A DNA stretch of 40,071 nt, taken from assembly GCA_037384645.1 (NCBI GenBank), contig JARRNT010000034.1:1-40071 (forward strand). The letters are read 5' to 3'. Position numbers and translations under genes: made by a program. This stretch comes from RI-92 sp037384645 (GTDB lineage Bacteria; Pseudomonadota; Gammaproteobacteria; UBA6429; Thiohalophilaceae). Within the stretch, counting starts at the first letter, position 1; every line of letters begins with the position of its first letter. Below the pieces are notes generated by a model, which ran no database searches, was not told the origin of the DNA, and worked only from the letters and a program-made list of their open reading frames with translations. Below are positions 8,755 through 15,537 of this stretch, piece after piece.

Positions 8755-9072
8755 TCGAATCTTCAACAAGCGCTTCTGGATGACTGCTTGGGGTCGGTTT
8801 TCGCCTGCTATTCCACTGCCACAAACCGGCCAGAAGCGGACGTTCGATAGATAGTAAAAACTCCGCCCACGTGAGTGAGGCATATTTGATGATTCTTGGC
8901 TACTTTGATGCAGTAGTCTTACCTTCTATGTCAACATGTTATGCTAAAATTGCATTTACTGACATAAATGCTAAGTATATATTTAATAAGCTAAACAAGA
9001 TTGAGCAGAAATCAGTTTTTAGAATATCCAGGCTAATTATATATCGAAAATAAGGTCTTTGGAGCTATAAGA
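8755..9072. other. Non-coding stretch with a dispersed-repeat fragment
   Basis: 8775-8850 reads as a degenerate palindromic unit containing AGAAGCGGACGTTC (8832-8845); a similar AAAGCGGACATTC recurs at 10385-10397. The rest is AT-rich and should contain the promoter of the gene at 9073. A 60-codon frame at 8871-9053 has no Shine-Dalgarno and reads as chance. Confidence 0.4.
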
Positions 9073-9885
9073 ATGAAGAAAGTTAAATCGTACATCTACC
9101 TCGTGATTTTATCAGTAATTTCCGTACCTGCACTTGCAAGAACCGTTCTGCCAGAAACAACGATCCCAGGGACTGAATTAGGAATCCAATATTCGGATTA
9201 CAAATACCAGGAAACTGTCAATGGTGCATTCTTCATGTCTAATAAAGGTAACAAGATTGGCCTGACCTGGACATCAATTTCGGACGAAATCGGAAAAGAC
9301 TGGCACGCAATCTGGGATTTGCGTTATGCATTTGGCGATGATACTTACAACAGCGCGAGTGGCACTGGTACCGCCCCGGATCGACTTTGGGATCTAAGAA
9401 TTATGGCCGGTAAAGATCACATCAATCAAGATCAAGATTTTGTATTGTTTACCTTTGGTGGGCTTGCTTACCGAACACTAACCAATGATTTGAGAAAAGT
9501 GGGACCTGGTGGCTACCGCCGCGTTAGCGAATATTTTTACGTCCCACTGGGTATCACTTTTCGCAACAGGATATCATCAGACACACGAATTTCGACGAGC
9601 ATCGAATATGATTACTTTGTAAAAGGATCTCAACTTAGTCAATTATCGGATATTAACCCGGCGTTGAATGATTTAAAAAACAATCAAACCAAAGGGTATG
9701 GTTATCGCGCGACCATCACATACGAGAAACCACAATGGTCCGTTGGCCTGTTTTATTATTATTGGAACATAGGTGCAAGTGACTTTGGAACGGTAACACT
9801 GATTGATGGAACCCCGATTGGCATTGGACAGGAACCAAAGAACGATACCAAAGAATTAGGTATCGAATTAAAACGGCGTTTCTAG
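9073..9885 (+). CDS. Outer-membrane beta-barrel protein, unknown function
   Basis: A 270-residue protein with a signal peptide (KSYIYLVILSVISVPALA, cleavage near residue 22). Its mature part is made of alternating strands rich in Tyr/Trp and ends KRRF, with the terminal Phe expected for barrel assembly. Regular strand pairs such as HAIWDLRYAFGDD, LWDLRIMAGKD and YGYRATITYEKPQWSVGLF suggest 10-12 strands. GGAG is placed before the ATG. Lower GC than its neighbours and position next to an IS30 scrap hint at acquisition by transfer. The exact family is not recognised. Confidence 0.7.
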   Translation: MKKVKSYIYLVILSVISVPALARTVLPETTIPGTELGIQYSDYKYQETVNGAFFMSNKGNKIGLTWTSISDEIGKDWHAIWDLRYAFGDDTYNSASGTGTAPDRLWDLRIMAGKDHINQDQDFVLFTFGGLAYRTLTNDLRKVGPGGYRRVSEYFYVPLGITFRNRISSDTRISTSIEYDYFVKGSQLSQLSDINPALNDLKNNQTKGYGYRATITYEKPQWSVGLFYYYWNIGASDFGTVTLIDGTPIGIGQEPKNDTKELGIELKRRF

Positions 9886-9962
9886 AATTATTTGATGCTA
9901 AACAGCCAACAACAACACCAGCAAATTCCCAATAACAACCAAATAATTTGATACCGTTCTAG

Positions 9963-10202
9963 CTAAACTGTTCTCTCTTTAATAAAGCAAATTGCCGTAT
10001 ATTTGCTCAAGCACAGTAAACAACTACGCTCAGCTGGACGTATCCCGCCGTGCTCTCTAATAATCCGTTCGGTGGAAGAATGTTGTCGGTCAAACAGACT
10101 AGCTATCGAGGCCAGGGAATCACCTTCCTTCCATCTGTCCCACATCAAGGTCTTTTGAGTTTCCGTATAATATATCCTTGGTTGTTGCTTCATTTTCAAC
10201 AT
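9963..10202 (-). pseudogene. IS30-family transposase, N-terminal remnant
   Basis: The first 55 residues match the start of IS30-family transposases: KMKQQPRIYYTETQKTLMWD, then RWKEGDSLASIASLFDR and HSSTERIIREHGGIRP, the helix-turn-helix that binds the terminal repeat. After GGIRPAER the frame runs into unrelated sequence and stops, so the DDE catalytic domain is missing and the element cannot transpose. The stretch upstream of the start (about 10225-10255, GATGTTGCAGCGACCGG) may be the old terminal repeat region. Confidence 0.8.
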
Positions 10203-10402
10203 CCTCCTCTCTATCTTTAAGAGATTAGATGTTGCAGCGACCGGTTGAACCCGCAGGGAATTCGCATAAATTTGCTTGCAAAGGTGAGTGTCTTCTAATG
10301 GTCGATTTTACCACTTCAGTTTTTGCAGGGAACCGTCAAATTCCGGCCAATAGCGGTCTGTCATTCAATCTCTACTTCACGATAAAAGCGGACATTCAGT
10401 AA
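10203..10402. other. Non-coding debris between IS30 remnant and cassette-like gene
   Basis: No gene seen. It contains the presumed IS30 end and a fragment with AAAGCGGACATTC (10385-10397) shared with 8832-8845. Confidence 0.4.
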
Positions 10403-10491
10403 CATAACGAGAAAGCCAAGGAGCCGATAAACCGCGCAGCGGTTTTGAGGTCCCGCCTGCGGAGCAGGCAAAGTTGGGCGTATTGTTAGCC
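10403..10491 (-). repeat. Candidate integron attC-like site after the trypco2-like gene
   Basis: On the minus strand the gene's stop codon lies inside GGCTAAC (10491-10485), as commonly seen where a cassette ORF meets its attC. The 89-base segment ends with CGTTATG (10409-10403). It includes hairpins CCTGCtccGCAGG and AACCGCtgcGCGGTT. The outer box pairing is incomplete (only GTTA is shared), so this is a degenerate or doubtful attC. Confidence 0.3.
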
Positions 10492-10827
10492 ATGTGGCAA
10501 TATCAACGGAACACTAAATTTTACTCGGCTTACAGAAGCATTTTCCTCTTGGGACTGCCCAGAAGTACCTAGCGACACAATACCTGAAACAATACCTATT
10601 CCACCTTTGGATCCGCTTCCTTCCTTTGCTGTTAAAGCAACATCAAATTGAACGATTTGTGCCGCACCACCTTCAGCACGAAGAAAACCATGCTGTGCGC
10701 CAAACTCTGAGCCAGCAGTAAGTCGTGGACTAACTGTTCCGCCAATAGTTTTTTCTTGCTCTTGTGCTTCTACTACACCAGAGATAATTTGGATCATTGT
10801 TTCAGATATAAATTCTTTTAGATCCAC
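10486..10827 (-). CDS. Small trypco2-like domain protein
   Basis: A 113-residue protein starting at GTG (10827-10825), chosen because AAAGGAG lies 6 bases upstream; the longer frame has none. The N-terminal helix DLKEFISETMIQIISGVVEA is followed by a strand region (AAQIVQFDVALT), a glycine-rich turn KGGIGIVSGIVSLG and a final strand SRVKFSVPLILP. This matches my memory of small 'trypsin-co-occurring' (trypco2) type proteins, many of which occur in cassettes and defence-associated neighbourhoods; the match is by eye. The flanks carry attC-like sequence, so it may be a captured cassette. No catalytic motif is visible. Confidence 0.6.
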   Translation of the reverse strand: MDLKEFISETMIQIISGVVEAQEQEKTIGGTVSPRLTAGSEFGAQHGFLRAEGGAAQIVQFDVALTAKEGSGSKGGIGIVSGIVSLGTSGQSQEENASVSRVKFSVPLILPHG

Positions 10828-11123
10828 GCAATACTCCTTTATATGGCTAACGTTTAAGCTGTGGGGCACTCTGTGGCGAAGTGTCAAAGCGAGCGCGAGC
10901 GATGGATGAATTTGTGCTCCTAACGTCCGATAAGCCGCGCATTAAGCGAATGCGCCATTCTTACAAGCTAGGGATATTTATATACGGCGATATCCTCTTC
11001 GTATCAAGCCAAAACTGGAAATCCGAGAAGGTTGACCTTAGATAATTGTTACCTAATTTGTAACCTAATCTAGGCTATTCGCAGGAATTAGAGGCTAAGA
11101 AAGTAGTAACTTATTGTTTTTAT
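10828..11123. other. Non-coding region with attC-like pieces and a perfect hairpin
   Basis: 10844-10852 carries GGCTAACG and 10919-10926 CCTAACGT, both core-box-like. 10937-10955 is a hairpin GCGCATTaagcgAATGCGC followed on the minus strand by GGCTTATCGGACGTTAGG, which reads like the right half of an attC. The left half is not visible. The remainder up to tRNA-Thr shows nothing I can name. Confidence 0.35.
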
Positions 11124-11199
11124 TGGTGCCGACACGAGGACTTGAACCCCGAACCTACTGATTACAAATCAGTTGCACTACCAATTGTGCTATGTCGGC
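11124..11199 (-). tRNA. tRNA-Thr(TGT)
   Basis: The minus strand starts GCCGACATAGCACAATTGG and ends with an encoded CCA. The anticodon stem ACTGA/TCAGT encloses loop TTTGTAA, giving TGT. In enterobacteria this tRNA heads the thrU-tyrU-glyT-thrT-tufB operon; here it is separated from tRNA-Tyr by about 10 kb. Confidence 0.95.
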
Positions 11200-11215
11200 G
11201 CAGTGTAGGCCGCGA

Positions 11216-11244
11216 ATTGTAGCCTATCCGCTCGTCCAGCAAAA
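11216..11244 (-). promoter_or_regulatory. Predicted promoter of tRNA-Thr(TGT)
   Basis: A -10 TACAAT (11221-11216) is preceded by 17 bases and a weak -35 TTTTGC (11244-11239), and followed by a GC-rich discriminator (TCGCGGCC). The predicted start is about 9 bases before the tRNA. Confidence 0.55.
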
Positions 11245-11345
11245 TAGCCAACCGACGGCTTTCCGGGCCGGGTCAGGCCCCGGATTTTCCGCCCTCGCCC
11301 GCGATCAGGCTATCAATCTCCGTCGCCGGCAGCGGCTGCGAGTCA

Positions 11346-12005
11346 TTAGCTGTCATTACCGCAGCTACGGGTAGCCTGGCCGATGCCACTGTAGTGCTTG
11401 CGTATTTTATTCAACAGGGCGGTGTCCAGGTTTTCCTCGACGGGCCAGTCCAGCCAGTATTCTCGTTTAGGCAGGTTAACTTTCTGCAGTACCGGTTTGA
11501 AACCCAGCTCGACGAGCTGCTCGAAGCGTCGCTGTGCGGTATCCGACTGTGAAAACACGCCCAGCGAGACGGCATTCGTCTGGTCACCGGTCGCCACCAG
11601 GAAGTAATCCTTGATGCCCTTGGCCTTCAGTTCGTCGATTATCTTGCGCGCCGCGGCATGACTGGCGGCAGGGGGAAGCAGTACCCAGAACCCCTTGCGC
11701 GTGGTATCTGTGCTGCTCCGGCGCCTTGCCGTGAGTCCGGCCTGCTTAAGTTCCTGACGGACTTTGTCAGCATCGTCAACCGCCTTGAACGGTCCCAGGG
11801 TATAACAGTTGCCGCTGGTCTCGGCATTGCCATTGGTCGTGGGCGGTTTGTTCTGTTGCGCCCGAAACTCCTTGACCAGGACCAGGCGCAGATTATCGTT
11901 CTCACTCGGACCCGGGGCATTGGTGCTGGCCAGTTCCTGTGAACGATAAGACCAGAGCCCAAACGCCAGGTTGGCCAGCAACAAGATATATATCATCCAT
12001 TTCAT
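11346..12005 (-). CDS. SPOR-domain membrane-anchored protein
   Basis: A 219-residue protein with an N-terminal membrane anchor (MIYILLLANLAFGLW). A low-complexity periplasmic linker follows. Residues about 67-150 form a SPOR-type domain: CYTLGPFKAVDDADKVRQEL, GFWVLLPPAASHAAAR, and VSLGVFSQSDTAQRRFEQL, the repeated 'LGxFxxxxxAxxxxxxL' pattern. SPOR domains bind denuded glycan strands of peptidoglycan, often at the division site. It lies downstream of coaX by 11 bases and belongs to the birA-coaX-SPOR operon found upstream of tRNA-Thr in many gammaproteobacteria. Confidence 0.88.
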   Translation of the reverse strand: MKWMIYILLLANLAFGLWSYRSQELASTNAPGPSENDNLRLVLVKEFRAQQNKPPTTNGNAETSGNCYTLGPFKAVDDADKVRQELKQAGLTARRRSSTDTTRKGFWVLLPPAASHAAARKIIDELKAKGIKDYFLVATGDQTNAVSLGVFSQSDTAQRRFEQLVELGFKPVLQKVNLPKREYWLDWPVEENLDTALLNKIRKHYSGIGQATRSCGNDS

Positions 12006-12016
12006 CGGGCTATATA

Positions 12017-12766
12017 TTAAGTGGCGCCGGCTATCACCGCCAGCCCCTGTAACACCAGGTCAGGTTCCTGCTGACACGGAATGGATAACAATGGTTCAAT
12101 CCGGCCGGCATCACCACCGGTCAGGTAGCAGCTCGCCTGGATTCCGCTCTGCTGCTGCAGATCGGCCAGGGTCTGCTGGATCAGTGCCACCACGGCCCGG
12201 GTGATGCCAAGCGAGATACCCTCCTGGGTAGAGCGGCCCAGGAGCATATTTGCAGGTTTGGCCAGCGTGATTGGCGAAAGCGCTGTATGCCGGGTCAGGG
12301 CGGATTGCATGGCCGTCAAACCGGGCAGGATCAGACCGCCCAGGTGTTGCCCATCTGCCGCCACCGCGTCCAGCGTCACCGCCGAGCCGCAGTCCACCAC
12401 GCAGACCGCCGAGCCGGCCAGGTGAAATGCGGCAACCATCGCCGCCCAGCGATCACAGCCCAGTCGTTCCGGCTGGGCATAGGCGTTGGTGAGCCCCTGC
12501 CCGCTGGACGGACTCACCAGAAACTCGGGGCTCAGTGACCACCTGCGCTGCATCCAGCCACTCAATGCGGCCTTGCGCTCTGAGTCAGCAACGCTGGCAA
12601 CCAGGACCTGTCCGGGTGGTGGCATCGCGTTCCAGCTGGCATCCAGTACCGCCGCCAGTTCCTGTTCGCGATGGTCCCGTACTTCGCTATGTCGCGGTAA
12701 TGTCCCGTCACAGGTCGCCCATTTGAGGCGGGTATTGCCGAGGTCTACCAAAAGTATCGACATCAT
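12017..12766 (-). CDS. coaX: Type III pantothenate kinase
   Basis: Phosphorylates pantothenate, the first step of coenzyme A synthesis. The 249-residue protein has the ASKHA-fold signatures: phosphate loop LLVDLGNTRLKWA near the N-terminus, the pantothenate-side motif ERLGCDRWAAMVAAF (about residues 100-114), and VVDCGSAVTLDAV with the catalytic Asp. LGGLILPGLTAM and a glycine-rich YLTGGDAG at the C-terminal side complete the family pattern. The ATG overlaps the birA stop (ATGA), indicating coupled translation; AGGA lies 4 bases before it. The next in-frame Met (12763) is an equally possible start. Confidence 0.95.
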   Translation of the reverse strand: MMSILLVDLGNTRLKWATCDGTLPRHSEVRDHREQELAAVLDASWNAMPPPGQVLVASVADSERKAALSGWMQRRWSLSPEFLVSPSSGQGLTNAYAQPERLGCDRWAAMVAAFHLAGSAVCVVDCGSAVTLDAVAADGQHLGGLILPGLTAMQSALTRHTALSPITLAKPANMLLGRSTQEGISLGITRAVVALIQQTLADLQQQSGIQASCYLTGGDAGRIEPLLSIPCQQEPDLVLQGLAVIAGAT

Positions 12767-13731
12767 TGCTTCCTGAGGCTGATCTCACCGGAATAATACC
12801 GCTGCAGCTTACCATCATGTTCCACTAACAAAGAGCCCTGCTCATCGACACCCCGGGCGATGCCGTGAATCTGCCGGTCGCCCAGTTGCAGGACCACCGC
12901 CGAATCGCGAAAGCTGTCGAGTTCACGCCACTCATCGAGAAAAGGCTGCAAGCCCTCATTCGCAAACTGCGGCAAGGCCGCAAGCATGGCCTCCACCAGG
13001 TCGGCTGCAAGGACATTGCGCGATGGCAATGTCGGCGTAACGTCCTGCAAGGCGATCCAGGGTTGTTCAATCTGTCGGCCGACGCTGGCAGGCATGACAA
13101 GATTCAGCCCGATTCCAATCACGACTTCATAGGGACCGTGGGTTTCGCCCCGCATCTCGATCAGGATCCCGCAGAGCTTTTTACCCCGGCATAACACATC
13201 GTTAGGCCACTTCAGGCCCAGTTGCTCAACACCATGCCGGCGCAAGACCCGGCATACCAGTGCCCCAATCACCAGGCTGAGACTGGCAAAATTGGCACTG
13301 ACCGCATGAAAACGCCATAGCAGAGAAAGGTAAAGATTGCCGGCCAGTGGCGATTGCCAGGTCCGCCCGCGACGACCACGCCCGGCGCGCTGGTGTTCGG
13401 CCAGGACCAGCTGTGGGCATGCCGAATCTTCCGGCATCTGCATCAGATACTGGTTGGTCGAATCAATGCTGAGGAAGGTTTCCAGTCCGGCCAGGGCCGC
13501 CGGATTGGACAGGGCCTGGCGGATGGTGTCTCGCTCCAGCAGTTCGATAGGCTGGGCCAGACAGTAACCACGTCCACGCACCGAATGAATGTCCAGCGAA
13601 TAGTCGTGCTGCAGCGACTGGATCGCCTTCCATACCGCTGCACGTGTCACATGCGCGATCCGGGCCAGGTCTTCGCCGGAATGAAACCGGCCGTCACTCA
13701 GGGTTTGCAGGATCAAATAAGCCAGCGACAT
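12763..13731 (-). CDS. birA: Bifunctional biotin protein ligase / biotin operon repressor
   Basis: Attaches biotin to carboxylase carrier proteins and, with its DNA-binding domain, represses biotin synthesis. Residues 1-65 form a winged helix (SGEDLARIAHVTRAAVWKAI, then SVRGRGYCL). The ligase domain carries the biotinyl-5'-AMP loop AGRGRRGRTWQSP (near residue 118) and the catalytic KWPNDV motif with GKKLCGILIEM. A small C-terminal SH3-like domain (VDEQGSLLVEHDGKLQRYY) completes the full-length 322-residue family form. The ATG at 13731 follows a possible GTG at 13734; there is no strong Shine-Dalgarno to decide. Confidence 0.96.
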   Translation of the reverse strand: MSLAYLILQTLSDGRFHSGEDLARIAHVTRAAVWKAIQSLQHDYSLDIHSVRGRGYCLAQPIELLERDTIRQALSNPAALAGLETFLSIDSTNQYLMQMPEDSACPQLVLAEHQRAGRGRRGRTWQSPLAGNLYLSLLWRFHAVSANFASLSLVIGALVCRVLRRHGVEQLGLKWPNDVLCRGKKLCGILIEMRGETHGPYEVVIGIGLNLVMPASVGRQIEQPWIALQDVTPTLPSRNVLAADLVEAMLAALPQFANEGLQPFLDEWRELDSFRDSAVVLQLGDRQIHGIARGVDEQGSLLVEHDGKLQRYYSGEISLRKQ

Positions 13732-13763
13732 CACAGCAACTTGTCATCAAACACAAAGCTTCC

Positions 13764-14744
13764 TTATTTGGTATAAATCTGTAAATTCAACAATAATGGC
13801 ACGTCACCCGGCTTGTATAGTTTGATGCTCTGTATCCCCACCGGCTCATACGGATACACGGTCATGATGAGGTGCCTGGGATCTTGCAGGAATGTCTTGA
13901 GATTGGCGACGGAATCCTTACCCAGCTTGATTTGCTTCGCGCTGAAATTGCTCGCCAGGTTATCAATCACCTGCTTGCGATAGGTCGCGACATCTTCATT
14001 GTTTTCTTTAGCAAACATCTTGAACAGGCGACTGATATACGAATCATCAAAGTATTCCAGCTTGGCTTCCTTGATTTTCACGCCAAGCACTGCACTATTG
14101 ATATTCTTGGCCATGTTGGCAAGTGTCATGCTGAAATTGAAATCACCCAGTTTATTGATCTTTTCGTGCAGCTTGAATGTCGCCTGCTTGTTCTCCGGGT
14201 CGAAGCTGAGATCAAACGACACATCCATGGTAAGCCGGTTATAACCAAGCGCGCGGAAGTGACTGGATTGTTCATATAGATGGGTGTAGCCAAGCCTGCT
14301 GACCAGTTCTGGCACCGGTTTATCACCCAGCCCGCGACGCGCCCGGATCTCCGCTTCTTTCTTGTTGAGTTTTTCCAGCAGCGACACGTTCATGGTCATA
14401 TCATGTATCGTGAAATTGATATGCTTGGGAGTCGGACAGGTTTTCAGGTCGCCATCATAATCATAGGTAAGCAGGACTTCACCGAAGTCGATCTCTTCAT
14501 CCAGCGAGGGAAGACGAATCTTGAGGCCCTTGATCCCGACCGGCCCGAACACAGAGGCCGAGATATGATCGTAATCAAACAATCGGGACTTCGGCGGTGC
14601 ACTCACCGGTACCCGCGGCATGCCGGCACAATACATGATTTGCTGAAAGTTGTTCTTGGCGCGATAAAAAACGTACAGCTTCAGTGCCCCATAACCTGCC
14701 AGGCCTACAACAACTAAGGTAATAAGTATATTCTTCAGGCGCAT
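13764..14744 (-). CDS. Membrane-anchored hypothetical protein (DUF945/AsmA-like shape)
   Basis: A 326-residue protein with an N-terminal anchor (NILITLVVVGLAGYGALKLYVFY) and a large, strand-rich, presumably periplasmic domain. The repeated pattern of amphipathic strands (GIKGLKIRLPSLDEEIDFG, NRLTMDVSFDLSFDPENK, FNFSMTLANMAKNINSAVLG) resembles DUF945/AsmA-type proteins that form lipid-handling or envelope-structure folds, but I cannot assign it firmly. It lies 32 bases upstream of birA on the same strand and may share its transcript. Confidence 0.65.
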   Translation of the reverse strand: MRLKNILITLVVVGLAGYGALKLYVFYRAKNNFQQIMYCAGMPRVPVSAPPKSRLFDYDHISASVFGPVGIKGLKIRLPSLDEEIDFGEVLLTYDYDGDLKTCPTPKHINFTIHDMTMNVSLLEKLNKKEAEIRARRGLGDKPVPELVSRLGYTHLYEQSSHFRALGYNRLTMDVSFDLSFDPENKQATFKLHEKINKLGDFNFSMTLANMAKNINSAVLGVKIKEAKLEYFDDSYISRLFKMFAKENNEDVATYRKQVIDNLASNFSAKQIKLGKDSVANLKTFLQDPRHLIMTVYPYEPVGIQSIKLYKPGDVPLLLNLQIYTK

Positions 14745-14928
14745 TTGGCGTATCGACTCCCTGTTTTATAGTAATAAATCTGAGTATAACGAGAAGTGAG
14801 GGCACGGCTAAAGCACAAGCCAACGATTTCTCAGCAGCCTGTGTCCATGCAATCCCAGCGGGTGTACAGTCTTACGCTGTTTATGCTGACGGCAGCATCC
14901 CTGTTTAACTGAAATTTTTCTTAACGTT

Positions 14929-15537
14929 ATGATATTTAATAAAATAATTACACTGCCAGGCGTCTGTCCTGTCGTCACCGCGCTGTCCCTGGGTATGGCC
15001 CTGACACTCAGCGGCTGTCAGCAAAAGACGATCGTCGTGCCGGTTGTCGACGGCTGTCCGGCCACCCTGAATTTCAACGAACGCCTGTTAAACCAACACA
15101 GAACAATCAATCTGTGCCGACAATACAAGGGCAAGGTCGTGCTCATCGTGAATACTGCCAGCAAATGCGCCTTTACCGGCCAGTATGCCGAACTCGAAAC
15201 CCTGTACGGCAAATACAAAAAACAGGGCCTGGTCGTGCTCGGATTTCCGTCCAATGATTTTGCCCAGCAGGAGCCGGGCAGTGAGAAACAGGTCCAGCGC
15301 TTTTGCAAACTGACGTATGGCGTGAAGTTTCCGATGTTCGCCAAAACCCATGTGCGTAAGGACAATGCCAGTCCGCTCTATCACACCCTGGGCAAACTCA
15401 GCGGGACCTACCCCAAGTGGAATTTTTACAAGTACCTGCTGGATCGCAAGGGCAATATCGTCGACGTCTCCTGGAGCCTCACTAACCCTAAGAAACTGAC
15501 CGGCACGATCAAACGATTGCTCAGGCAGCCGGGCTGA
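14929..15537 (+). CDS. Lipoprotein-type glutathione peroxidase
   Basis: A 202-residue thiol peroxidase. It starts with a lipoprotein signal (lipobox LSGC, Cys30), so the mature protein should be anchored in the envelope; most bacterial GPx (BtuE, BsaA) are cytosolic, so this is the unusual feature. The catalytic site NTASKCAFTGQY carries the peroxidatic Cys80; the Gln/Trp partners are in LGFPSNDFAQQEPG and KWNFYKYL. In a periplasmic position the reductant is probably a thioredoxin-like protein rather than glutathione. It overlaps the convergent asparagine synthetase gene by 17 bases. No strong Shine-Dalgarno precedes the ATG. Confidence 0.9.
   Translation: MIFNKIITLPGVCPVVTALSLGMALTLSGCQQKTIVVPVVDGCPATLNFNERLLNQHRTINLCRQYKGKVVLIVNTASKCAFTGQYAELETLYGKYKKQGLVVLGFPSNDFAQQEPGSEKQVQRFCKLTYGVKFPMFAKTHVRKDNASPLYHTLGKLSGTYPKWNFYKYLLDRKGNIVDVSWSLTNPKKLTGTIKRLLRQPG

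Noticed and set aside
8871..9053. 60-codon forward frame before the outer-membrane gene
   Set aside because: AT-rich, no ribosome site, no recognisable sequence; it covers the region where the promoter of the next gene should be.
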